A stretch of 10,757 nucleotides of DNA from Gloeopeniophorella convolvens (Eukaryota > Basidiomycota > Agaricomycetes > Russulales), in NCBI GenBank assembly GCA_022496205.1, contig WTXD01000380.1, positions 1-10,757 of the forward strand, written 5' to 3'. A program made the translations under genes and the position numbers. Each line of letters starts with the position of its first letter. The first letter of the stretch is position 1. The notes under the pieces were generated by a model. That model saw only the letters and a program-made list of their open reading frames with translations, did not search any database and was not told where the DNA came from. Below are positions 1 through 8,037 of this stretch, piece after piece.

Positions 1-1984
1 CTGACAACACGAGCCAGTCTCGTGGGAAGAACTTCTTCAGGGCGTTACTCCACAACGAGTACGAAGCAGCCAAAGCCAGGCTTGAAGAATCATATAACCT
101 CCTCCGGTTGTGTGAAGGTGGCTGGAAGGCTGACTACCTGCTCGGTGGTATTCTCACGAAGATGGCCAAGCCGGACGCCAAAAAGCCGCGGGGCTCTGGC
201 CATGACTCGGACGATGACTCACTGGATGGTCAAGATGACGATGACGACAGTTCCGAGGCCCTCTTAGATGCGCCGGAAGTCCCACCAGCACCAGCGACTC
301 TCCCAGCGGTCCCAACGGTCCCAGCAGTCCCAGCGGCACTTCCACTCCCATCACAAGACAAGGGAAAAGAGGTGGCTTTGAACGCAACAAAGCTCAAGCG
401 TGCTCTCGAGCCCACTACCCCAGGTGCAAGCTCGCCATCGGCCTCTCGTTACATCAAGCGCGGGAAGAACGGAGACGATGCTGGAGAACAGTCCAACAAC
501 GGTGATGCACTCCTGGATACAGCACGTGAGCACGAGAGTACGTCTGTTTCACTTACGTTCCCTGGCTCCCGTACTGAGAAAGGTTCAACAGAGAAACGGG
601 CTCTGCCGTTGCCGCGCAAGAGGTTGGCGGCATCCTTTTTGTCTCGTTCTGGCACACCCGCTGCAATGAACCCACCCCAGTCCATGCCCGCAAGTAATGG
701 TCCTGGAAGTGAGGTGGTCATCAACGCATCAGGTATGTTAAGGAGCTTTCCACTGTTCCTTGCATTAGGCCTAACCCTCGGAGCATAGCTCAATCACTTA
801 TAGGCAAGTGTACCATCTGCGCTCTCCACGCACACAGCTACTGATCAGTAACACAGGGATTCTTTCGTCTGATTTCCCATCACTAACGAGTGTTCCCACC
901 CTCCTCCGTGCAATGGACGCAAACCGCTCGTTCAAGCAGGGAAGTCCATCGGAAAGCTTCACCGCGCTCCTCGAGCGCATCCAGCATGCAGACCCGATGT
1001 CGCCAGACATCAGCGAGGAAAATATGGAGGAAAATTGGGGACACGATCAATTCACCGGAGGTGATCTCACGCTCACGTCCACGCTTACAAGTTGGAAGGA
1101 GATCGGTAATGTCACCGCGGCTTTCGAGTTGATTGCCGCATCGATCAAGACTTGCAAAGACGCACGCCTGATGTGCGAGCGTGTAGGGAAGCCAACAACG
1201 ACTAGTGGCTTCATCAGCGACGTCTACCTCGAGAAAGTCCTCGAGAAAATTGAGGCTTGCTGGGCGGGCGCTGGTGGGGTACGTTCGTATGTATGTACGC
1301 GTTCGTGCCATGACTGACGAGTATGATAACTTCCCTAGGGAATCATTTCTCCGACCCGCCTTCCCCCCATTCCCGCTACCCCGCCATCCTACCGCGACGT
1401 CGCCATGGCCTCGCCAATCCATGGCACAATCTCGCCAATCAGGCTGCCACGTGCACCCACTCCGCCAGCCTCGATTGCTCTCGGTTCCACCATCTCGACC
1501 CCGGGGACTAACTCTAGCCAGAAGCAGATGCCCAACGTGCCGCCCTCTGCGTCGGAATCAGAAGGAAGAGCATCGAACAATGTAAGAGCAACAGCTACTC
1601 GTGCGCGCGACACGATTGCCCCAAGCCACTCACGCCAGCTGCCCAGGTTCCCGCGGATGCTGCAAAGCTGAAGCTTTTACAGATCGCCGAGCTGCAGGCC
1701 TGGATGAATGAGCACAATATAGAGGCTCCGAAGTCGAAACGCAAAGACGGTACGTGCAATAGGTACTGATAGAACGAAGCTGATTGATACATCATACAGA
1801 CATCATTGTGGCTCTTGTTAGTGCCTCCGAGTCTACGCGGCTCTCAAACTTAGACGTGGACGACATTGTTGGGAAGGTACGTACTCAAACATTTGATAAG
1901 TATGGGTGTCATACCTAAGGATACCTATTCCACTAGCGCAAGCACAAGAAAGCTAGTTCGAAGCGTCAGAGCGCCGCAGCGTAG
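1..1984 (+). CDS. Partial multi-exon host gene, unrecognised family, with SAP-like C-terminus
   Basis: The gene runs in from the left edge and is open from base 3. My model has exons 3-732, 857-1278, 1339-1581, 1647-1749, 1800-1876 and 1937-1984 (TAG at 1982-1984). These join in frame to about 540 residues. Donors are GTATGT, GTACGT, GTAAGA, GTACGT and GTACGT; all acceptors are AG; introns 2-5 are 50-65 nt. Exon 1 has an aromatic/leucine-rich segment (residues ~10-50), an acidic Asp/Ser tract (~70-85, with DDDD near 79-82) and a Pro/Ala/Val stretch (~95-118) with a 9-nt GGTCCCA-type repeat. Exon 2 (~244-384) looks like a folded helical domain. Exon 3 is Pro/Ser/Thr-rich. Exons 4-5 (~472-505) read KLKLLQIAELQAWMNEHNIE followed by a Lys-rich turn and DIIVALV, which resembles a SAP DNA-binding motif. 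The tail RKHKKASSKRQ is basic. A nuclear, DNA- or chromatin-associated role is inference only. I cannot name the family. Confidence is high for coding and lower for exon 1/2 joining. Confidence 0.72.
733..856 (+). other. Intron 1 of the left-hand gene (acceptor uncertain)
   Basis: The GTATGT donor at 733 follows an AG exon end. The nearer TAG acceptors at 788 and 803 put the next exon in a frame that stops at TGA (842-844). Only acceptors at 808 (AAG) or 856 (ACACAG) enter the 420-nt open frame that follows. The second has a CTGAT branch-like pentamer about 12 nt upstream, so I chose 733-856 (124 nt), which is longer than the other introns (50-65 nt). The alternative is a 76-nt intron ending at 808, which would add 16 codons. 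Confidence 0.5.
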
Positions 1985-2152
1985 TCGATATACCGCAGCG
2001 CGCCACGCGCTACGTTATCTTCCTCCCACCTACACCTCGCCTCCTCATCTTTCCTCGTATCCATTCCCGCCTGCGTGGTTTTCGGGTGCTCGGTGGGGAT
2101 TTGGGACTCGCGTACTGCTTTCCATGATCACTGCCACCTGCTGTCCTGCGAC

Positions 2153-2681
2153 GACTCCTCACGACTGTATACGACTACGCACGAATATTGATGACCCATG
2201 TTGACCTGAAAAACGACTTGATTGGACTGCTGGTTTTCTGCGAAACAACCCTTGATGGTCGCAACATGACTGCCGAAAGACCACGAAAGGCTCCGAATGG
2301 ACTACCGATTAGCTGCAAATGACCATCAAAGACTAGCCAGCGACTCTCAGAGGACTCCGATACGACTGGAAACTCAAAACATGTATCGTTCGGGACGACT
2401 GCAATTGACCGAGGCCGGCTATCTAGCGACTAACATGATTCACGGTCTGACTTCTGCCCGCCTTTCAATGACTCGCTGCGGCTTGTAGGCCGCGTCCTGC
2501 CGCGCCGCTTGGAGCGCAGTTGGACTGAATTCGACCAAATGAACGTCGATCGGGATCGATGTACAGTCAGAAATCTTGCAAAATACCATTCAACGGTCAA
2601 TTCAAGGTCAAAGGACGCATCGACGACTCTGGATGGATCAATCGGGTGCAGTCCCGGACCGCCGGCTGACTCAGAAAGACT
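2153..2681 (+). repeat. Diverged minisatellite: GACT/GACC ladder with ~10.5/21-bp step
   Basis: GACT occurs 20 times on this strand between 2105 and 2681; about two would be expected by chance. Its complement AGTC appears only a couple of times. Starts are 2105, 2153, 2163, 2173, 2215, 2225, 2268, 2300, 2331, 2342, 2353, 2364, 2397, 2428, 2449, 2470, 2523, 2625, 2668 and 2678. Most gaps are 10-11, 21, 31-33, 42-43 or 53 bp, near multiples of 10.5. With GACC included, a 21-bp ladder appears at 2279, 2300, 2321, 2342, 2364, 2407, 2428, 2449 and 2470. Bases between rungs are poorly conserved, so this is an old tandem array or a DNA phase signal. A 63-codon open frame at 2300-2488 shares the 21-bp step (7 codons), but it is short and compositionally unconvincing. 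The first part may fall within the 3' UTR of the preceding gene. Confidence 0.55.
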
Positions 2682-3559
2682 TCGTCTTTTTTACTGAGAG
2701 TGACCAGTGATTCCGGTCAAACTCCGATAGCGGCGGCGGCCATAGGATGTTGCCGGTCCCCGGCATCCTTCAACCCCGGCACGCTTGACCTTTCCCCTCC
2801 TCCCGTCTGTGTCGCGCGTGCGCGCGGCACTCAATCAAAGCACTTTTATTCTGGACTCTTAGACAGTATTGAATTGACTCTGTTTACGGTGAGCAAATGC
2901 TGCGTGATGTTTGCCGCGAACCTGATCTACACTTAGCCTCATTCAGCATAATACGGTCACCATTCTACGACAGAGCCGGACTATAGCTCCTAGCCTGAAA
3001 ATAGGCGGAGAGAGATGGTGCTCCGATCTACCACTCGCTACAGGTCATCTGCCGCGGACCTAACACTACGGACTCGGAATGTCACCCATCCAAGTCAGAA
3101 ACTCTCCGAGATGCTATGCTCAAACGCACCTTGATCAATGATGACGGGAAGCAGAAGCAGAGAAACAAAAGGAATTGACTGTAGTGCAGTTGAGCGATGG
3201 CGAAGAAGACTGCTCGGACACTCCGGTGACCGGATCCCGGTGAAGTTTGCTGGGATGAGTGAGGACTGGCATCGTCCTGGGTGGCCACTGGTGTAACATG
3301 TCCAATAAGTAGGGGTCGCTGCTGGAGCAGTCGGCCGGAATCGTCGCGCCGAACAGCGAACACGGCGAGGACCCGATGAAGACGCGCGTGCTTGATCACG
3401 CCCGTCACCACCGGACATTCAAAGTAAGTACAGACCACCGTTGATACAGTCTGCACGCACGGTTCTCTAGTATCACAGAAATACTACCTCTCGTGACAAG
3501 CACAAACTAAAGTCCATCCCAGGAGTGAACAAAGAAAAACGATGGTACAACACCATTAC
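2682..3559. other. Intergenic stretch, no supported gene
   Basis: I find no convincing coding signal on either strand. Open frames of up to 124 codons on the minus strand (3082-3456) overlap one another, have no recognisable motif and look like chance. A few isolated GACT tetramers (2854, 2876, 2979, 3071) may be outlying rungs of the ladder to the left. No tRNA, transposon end or clear inverted repeat was seen. Confidence 0.5.
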
Positions 3560-3569
3560 TTTTGTAGGC

Positions 3570-3905
3570 ATGCTCGCAGCTCAGCAGCCCATCGTGATCG
3601 TTCAGGTCACCGTCAACGTGGATGTCTGGCGCATCATGAGTCAGACGAGTTGTCGCCTGCAGCGCAGCAACTCACGTCCGCGTCAGCGTCGCCCACGCGA
3701 TGCACAGACCCCAGAGCCAAGGAAAACACGTGCCGGGACACGAGTCCCATACTTGGGGCCTGAATCATGGATGTGGATCTCGCCGGCGGGGTGGTGGGAC
3801 CCGAGGAACATCCCGGGCACAGTCGGGGTCGGGTCCTCCTCGTTAATATGCGTCACGCTCACTGAACCTGAGGCTGTCGATGAGGCCCGTGAACGCCTGG
3901 TTTGC
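3570..3905 (-). pseudogene. Frameshifted relic of a fungal class 3 (alpha/beta-hydrolase) lipase, C-terminal part
   Basis: Read on the minus strand, three pieces in shifting frames match the order expected at the C-terminus of secreted fungal class 3 lipases. First, around 3815-3895 come LIDSL and then THINEEDPTPTVPGMFLG, fitting the N-x2-D-x-x-P-x-x-P signature that carries the catalytic Asp. It continues into HHPAGEIHIHDSGPKY (to 3749). Second, one base out of frame, comes WDSCPG (3732-3749), fitting the usual W-x-SCPG cysteine motif. Third, in another frame, comes DLNDHDGLL (about 3582-3608), whose DH-x-G fits the region of the catalytic His. The upstream GHSLGG nucleophile elbow is not found on this strand, and similarity fades above about 3950. 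This is therefore a truncated fragment with at least two frame breaks, not a working gene. The resemblance is from memory of the family, not from a search. The plus-strand 150-codon open frame (3525-3977) over the same bases is probably a shadow. Confidence 0.48.
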
Positions 3906-3910
3906 TGGAG

Positions 3911-4923
3911 AGTAAGTCTCGCGCCGTTCCGCGTGTGCGGACTTCCGACCGGGCCGTTCTCCCGGATCCCTTCCTGATGTCTCTGCCCACTCCCTCTTCC
4001 GCCTCGCTTGACTCTTTTGTCTCTAGTACCCACAGTCGAAAATCGGCCTCAAGTTCTGCCTCCACCAAATGATGATTCTCAGAAATATTATGCAACCGCA
4101 GACGCAGGTATGGTGGGCGTGTCGTCATTTTCTGTATGTTTCTGTTGTATCCGGCCTTTTGAGCCTCAGGTCCCGAAACTCCATGTGATTTCCCCATTGT
4201 ATATACATTAAACCTACCCTACAGTTGCCAGCATAAAATGTAGTAAGTACAGGCTACACATGACAGTATTTTCACCTTCGCGTTACCGATTTTCCCTCGG
4301 CGCTCCCTTCACTTACCCTTCCTTGCTCGACTTCACTCCACGCCGCTGTGCATCCTCGTTCCGAACCTATCCGAACTTCACCAAGGAAAGGGTGCGTGTT
4401 CCCACTGCAAAACTGTTCCACTCATCCTGGAGCTCTTCTTGGGAGAACTGATCAGGGCCGGGTCGACTGTTGTGCTTTGCTTGGACGTACAGTGCACACA
4501 GGTGCGTACTGAGTCGTGCTTCCGAGTCAGCAGCGGGCGCTGGCCCGGTGCCAGGGGGACACCAAATATGAATTCAGCCACGTGCACAGTTCATGAGAGC
4601 TGTCTCAGCGCAATCCGATGACTATTGACTCCTACCACATGACGGCGGGCACTGCACTCAATCCCCACGCCTGCAACTGGCATTCTCCATGGCCATGTGC
4701 TTAGAACTTTCAGGGGAGCATGCCTCTCCCGGTAGCTCACATGTTATTAGAACAACCATGACTCGGGAGGCGCCGCTTTCAGCGGCAGAAACCTTGCTTG
4801 CAGTAACCCCGCCACGCGGCGACACCCTCACCTCACACACCCTCCTGCCGTCACAACGATGCCGACCGCAACGTGAAGACAAGTGGCCGAGCGGTAAGAA
4901 TGTGCCCACACGCTGGGCTCACA
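3911..4923. other. Mostly intergenic; one weak exon-like segment at 4027-4107 (+)
   Basis: Nothing here is clearly a gene. The best candidate is 4027-4107 (+): a TAG acceptor at 4024-4026, an open frame reading PTVENRPQVLPPPNDDSQKY, and a CAG|GTATGG donor at 4107/4108. No partner exon in a matching phase was found. A perfect hairpin GCCGCT-TTC-AGCGGC lies at 4772-4786. Other open frames (60-83 codons) overlap on both strands and have no motif. Confidence 0.35.
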
Positions 4924-4979
4924 ATTCGTGCTGGCGGTAACACTGCATCGACTTACTGCGGCCAGCAGCCAGCACGAAT
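4924..4979. repeat. 12-bp perfect inverted repeat around a 32-nt centre
   Basis: The arms are ATTCGTGCTGGC (4924-4935) and GCCAGCACGAAT (4968-4979), exact reverse complements. Within the centre, GGTAA and TTACTG segments could pair further with one wobble. This could be an RNA hairpin, a binding-site palindrome or the remains of a small inverted-repeat element. No flanking target-site duplication is evident. Confidence 0.6.
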
Positions 4980-5130
4980 CGCGCGCTCACGCCCACGCCT
5001 CATTGCCGTCTAGCCGCGACGTGGCACTGCCGCACGTTCTACCTCGCCACTCAGGTGCCACGACAACGCTAACCGTGGCATGAAGGCGAACGGCCGACCG
5101 ACAACGGGCGACGACATGCATGGTGCACAG

Positions 5131-5144
5131 GCGCACGCGTGCGC
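5131..5144. repeat. 14-bp GC palindrome with alternating purine/pyrimidine tract
   Basis: GCGCACGCGTGCGC is a perfect palindrome. With the following AC it makes 16 alternating purine/pyrimidine bases, the composition that favours Z-DNA. It contains ACGCGT, the core of the fungal MCB cell-cycle box, but there is no adjacent gene to give that meaning. Confidence 0.5.
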
Positions 5145-5220
5145 ACAACTCACGGTAGCCACGGTCGCATCGTCTTGATGTGGTCGCAGATGCCATGAAT
5201 TGCATACACGCGCTGGTGCG

Positions 5221-5250
5221 TCGTTGTTGTTGTTGTCGTCGTCGTCGTCG
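5221..5250 (+). repeat. TTG/TCG trinucleotide microsatellite
   Basis: Ten trinucleotides read as one TCG, four TTG and five TCG. The array is clean and short, and lies at the left edge of a GC-rich block. The split into TTG and TCG blocks suggests one C/T substitution spread by slippage. Confidence 0.85.
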
Positions 5251-5481
5251 CAGTGCCCCTGCGACGGTGTGGTACTGCTGCTACCGGAGTAAATCCTGCA
5301 CGTCTGTACACAACATCGTGTTGGGCTGCATTCCGCACCTGCAGTGGCTCAGTAGCAAATGACATTTTCAACCAGATGCAAACCTGGTGGCAGGGCAGGC
5401 CGACTGCCTATGTCCCGTTCATCCACAGGAGGGGCTCGGACATGCTACAGCAGGCTGTCACCCACAGTAGCCACAGATGGA

Positions 5482-5510
5482 GTACTACTGGCAGGAATGC
5501 CAGTAGGTAC
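5482..5510 (+). repeat. Strong hairpin with a GGAA (GNRA-type) tetraloop
   Basis: GTACTACTGGCA (5482-5493) pairs with TGCCAGTA-G-GTAC (5498-5510) around the loop GGAA (5494-5497). This gives 12 base pairs with a single bulged G. If transcribed from this strand, the loop fits the GNRA class of stable RNA tetraloops. No transcript or gene is assigned to it. Confidence 0.6.
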
Positions 5511-6080
5511 ACCAGCTGCCAGTGCCTTCTGCGGGTGCTGTGGAGCCACCAGTCGGGATGCCGGCGGCGGCGGCGGACCCTGCAGCACGCTGCCGGCAGC
5601 AGCGACAGCAGCCCGCGGCGTGTCCCGCAGGATGTCGCCGCGGCGCCCTGCAACACGGTGATTCAAGCCGCGTGCCGCACATGGGATGCCGCCGACAGCC
5701 TGCAGGTCGCAGGGTGTGCAGATAGCGATTTACGGCGCACCCCGCAGCCAGCAGCCACCGACGGCGTGCTCTGTGGAGCGCTGCCAATAAAGGCACGCTG
5801 CGATGCGCACTGGTGGCGTCTCGCAGCGCGCAGCATAGCTGGCGGCACGTCTTGCGAGGGCAGCCGACGCCTTGCAGGGCACGCAACACGCTGGCGACGA
5901 CGGCACGCCCTACGCCGCGAGTGCCACGCTGCAGGACAGCAACGACGGGCCCCGCAGCGCACCTCTGGCGATGGGTTGCAGAACGTGGAGGCGCAGGGTA
6001 TTGTATGGGGGCTGACATGGACAGCATGCATCGTGGCACGCATGAAAGCACGAGAAAAAGTTGTCAGTAAAGTAGGATCA
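5511..6080. repeat. GC-rich low-complexity block, no supported gene
   Basis: The block is markedly richer in G+C than its flanks and full of GCAG, GCCGC and CGCAG words. CACGCTG recurs at 5586, 5794, 5887 and 5925, and CCCTGCARCACGSTG-like segments recur at 5578 and 5646. Long open frames exist on both strands at once (300 codons + from 5253, 188 codons - from 6051). Their translations are Arg/Ala/Cys-rich and motif-free, as expected when GC-rich DNA lacks stop codons. I read the block as diverged short repeats, not protein. Confidence 0.45.
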
Positions 6081-6095
6081 TCAGAGAGTACTCAC

Positions 6096-6254
6096 CTCAA
6101 AATCATCCTCCCCCCACATCATCTTTATGAGAGAGTTCCAGATACTGTAAAATAGTATAGTGGCTGACATGTTGAGACCCAGGACCAGGATGATAGAAAC
6201 CAGGAGTATGCATGCTACGATCAATTGGCAAACTCGAAGCAGCTCGTGATAGGG
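6096..6254 (-). other. Candidate exon encoding a hydrophobic membrane-like segment
   Basis: On the minus strand, bases 6254-6096 are open (53 codons) and end at GAG|GTGAGT (donor 6095-6090), with ACTGAC, a good branch-site match, about 30 nt further on. The translation includes LIVACILLVSIILVLGL, long enough to cross a membrane, then NMSATILFYSIWNSLIK and an acidic GEDDFE end. A TGA lies just upstream (6255-6257), so the exon would begin at an acceptor such as CACGAG or at the internal Met in NMSAT. A second consensus donor on the same strand, GTAAGT (6340-6335), lies between this segment and the retrotransposon tail. No partner exon could be confirmed and the family is not recognised. Confidence 0.27.
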
Positions 6255-6316
6255 TCATTGTTTGTCCTTTAAATTGACGATGTACAATGGGCGCTAATAA
6301 TTACGGGTTGTGAGAG

Positions 6317-6334
6317 ACCTTGCACAAGCAAGGT
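6317..6334. repeat. Short perfect hairpin
   Basis: ACCTTGC (6317-6323) and GCAAGGT (6328-6334) are reverse complements around ACAA. The hairpin lies in the flank just outside the retrotransposon tail. No function can be assigned. Confidence 0.4.
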
Positions 6335-6418
6335 ACTTACTTAATCCTCGCTCTGCTGAGAGAGCCAGCTATCGAGTCACGGCGCTACGGGAAACGGGCC
6401 GCTCGCGGATTACTATGG

Positions 6419-6437
6419 TTTTTTTTTTTTTTTTTTT
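6419..6437 (-). other. Poly(A) tail marking the retrotransposon 3' end
   Basis: There are 19 uninterrupted T on the given strand, which is A19 on the element strand. Immediately upstream on the element strand (6450-6443) is AATATAAA, a plausible weak polyadenylation-signal variant. The host flank begins at 6418 with CCATAGTAAT on the minus strand. Confidence 0.85.
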
Positions 6438-6666
6438 CAGCATTTATATTCCGCAACAGCGAGTCCATCGCAAGACGCGGTCGCACTACATATGTAATAC
6501 AGTTTCACAGGGTCTGAGTCAAGGTATGCGTAATCGGGCCGGGCGCAAATAGAATTAGTAAGTAGTAGTCAAAGTCCGATCCGCCGCTAGGGCGTTTAGA
6601 GTTCCGAGCCGCTTTCACAGCGACAAAGTGGTGGCCATATATAGGCCGCAACCACGCGTGGGACCT
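6438..6666 (-). other. 3' untranslated region of the retrotransposon
   Basis: About 230 bases lie between the ORF2 stop (TGA, 6669-6667) and the A tail. No open frame of note was seen. In LINEs this region usually carries the signal by which ORF2 recognises its own RNA. I see no obvious strong stem-loop by eye. Confidence 0.75.
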
Positions 6667-8037
6667 TCAGGGGGGTTCCGGGGGCTGGGGGGGCGAGCGG
6701 GGCACCATCAGGCAGCGAGTGGCCTCGATGAACTTGGCCAGCGCGGCGCCCCCCTCCTTTGTTCCGAATATTTTATGCAGCGAGTAGTCGTGGGCGATGG
6801 GTTGGAGGATGGATCGGCGGGGTTCAGCGTAGAGTGGGCATGAAGTAAGGACGTGTTCGATGGTCTGAAGTGGTGCGTCCGGACAGTCGCATGACGTGCG
6901 TTCTGTCGGTTTCATCATGGCGGTGTAAGCGCCGCAGAAGGCGTGGCCGGTGAGGAGGCGGGTGAATGTGGAGATGATGGGCCGGGCCGTCTTTGCCGAG
7001 TGCATGGCTTGGTAAGCCGGTGCGAGTTTGCCGTTAGGCGGGTTGGGGAGACCTCGCCAAGCATCCGATCGCCGAGGAGAGGCGTGCCAGCGTTGTTTCC
7101 AAGCAAACGCGGCCGCTTCCTTGTTGGACATTCGCTGATGAGAGAGAGTATGTGGTTCTCTCTGATTCGGGAGGAGGGGGAGGGAGACGCCGGACTTGGC
7201 GAGCTCGTCAGCGCGCTCATTGCCGAGGATTCCCGTGTGTCCCGGGCACCACCGGATTTCCACCGTCAGGTCCCTAGAATGAGAAAGGATATTATCAATG
7301 GTTTGTTTGAACGTTAGGGAGTATTTCTGGGCCACATGAGGGCGCGCAGAGTAGATCGTGTGGAGGGATGAAAAAGAGTCCGAAAGAAAAATGACGCGCC
7401 GGCAGTCAGGTCGTGACATAAGTGCAGTCTGGGCCATCGCCGCCCCGGCAGCCAGGGCCGCCATCTCCGCGTCGAAAATGGTGGCGGACGTCCCAAGGGA
7501 CCGCGCCGTATTGGCCGTTTCCGCTCCCTGAAAGAAGACGGTCGCGCCATAACCCGAGTGCATGACTGAATCCCCGTTCGGGTCAAAACGGGAGCCGTCT
7601 GTGAAGATAAAGAGCGTATTCGATGAGCGATCAATGGAGTCGGCTTTGAGCCGGAGTACGTAGGGTTTGCGTGCGTCGCCACGGTAGGTATTTGTATCAA
7701 TGATGAGACGTTTACCCTAGTTGTTGCCGCGAGCCCATGGGGGCGCGGCATACAGGTTGAGGCGTTCGCCTCCTTGCGCGACTCTGGCGGCAAGTCGGGT
7801 GAGGGTGGTCTGAATGGGTCGAGAGCGGGGGATGGTGATGGGGAGCGGCGGTTCGCCGTCTTCCCAGACACCCCATTCGTTGCCGAGTCGAGAGAGTAGT
7901 TGTGATTTCGCGTCTAGCTTGGATAGACGTAAAGCCATGTTGCTGACGAGCATTTCCAGACGTAAGTCCATGGGGAGGATGCCCGCCAGCATCTGTAGAG
8001 GTTCAGTGGGCGTCGTGCGAAACGCGCCCATAGTGAG
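6667..8037 (-). pseudogene. Downstream part of ORF2: RNase H and C-terminal CCHC, cut off by nonsense codons
   Basis: This continues exactly the frame of the EN-RT segment after the TGA at 8040-8038, with a second nonsense codon, TAG, at 7719-7717. Numbering from the ORF2 Met and counting each stop as one position, residues 847-952 hold a typical LINE RT-to-RNase H connector (RTTPTEPLQMLAGILPM near its start). Residues ~985-1130 form an RNase H1-type domain with all four acidic catalytic residues: D993 in FTDGS, E1037 in DAEMAAL, D1066 in LSDS and D1123 in GNERADELAK. H1113 lies in WCPGHTG. Near the C-terminus C1229-x-C1231-x9-H1241-x4-C1246 matches the Cys/His motif seen at the end of I/Tad/R1-type ORF2 proteins. 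The last residues are proline-rich (PRSPPQPPEPP). RNase H would remove element RNA from the cDNA hybrid. Translation alone from ATGs at 8031 or 7563 is possible, but the latter would lose D993. Confidence 0.88.
6670..6702 (+). other. G-quadruplex motif antisense to the ORF2 3' end
   Basis: Four G runs of 6, 5, 7 and 4 bases (6670-6675, 6680-6684, 6687-6693, 6699-6702) are separated by loops of 4, 2 and 5 bases, fitting the classical G4 rule. They lie on the strand complementary to the element RNA, at the codons for the proline-rich C-terminus just before the stop. In a replicating element this would be in first-strand cDNA; the RNA itself would be C-rich. Confidence 0.6.

Noticed and set aside
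2297..2488. Possible small protein with a 7-residue repeat (21 bp x 10)
   Set aside because: The 21-bp step also shows 10- and 11-bp sub-steps that ignore codon phase, so the periodicity belongs to the DNA and not to a reading frame.
2660..2675. TGACTCA site (Gcn4/AP-1 type) within the GACT ladder
   Set aside because: It is one perfect site among many GACT rungs, with no promoter beside it; the ladder itself explains it.
3082..3456. 124-codon minus-strand open frame
   Set aside because: It overlaps a 107-codon frame on the same strand, its translation has no motif, and there are no splice or flanking signals to support it.
3635..3670. Tiny intron (GTGAGT...GCTGCAG, minus strand) that might repair the lipase frame
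   Set aside because: It would be only about 20 nt, below the minimum for spliceosomal introns, so the frame break is better read as decay.
3525..3977. 150-codon plus-strand open frame
   Set aside because: It has a GTG start and no recognisable domain. The opposite strand shows ordered lipase-like motifs over the same bases, so this is probably a shadow.
5485..6051. 188-codon open frame on the minus strand
   Set aside because: It occupies the same GC-rich block, is a low-complexity translation full of Cys and Arg, and overlaps equally good frames on the other strand.
5253..6155. 300-codon open frame on the plus strand
   Set aside because: It lies in GC-rich DNA where both strands are open in several frames. 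The translation is Arg/Cys/Ala-rich with no motif, and the frame crosses the microsatellite edge and the hairpin.
6943..7317. 124-codon plus-strand open frame
   Set aside because: It is antisense to the RNase H region of the LINE ORF2 and is a codon-bias shadow.
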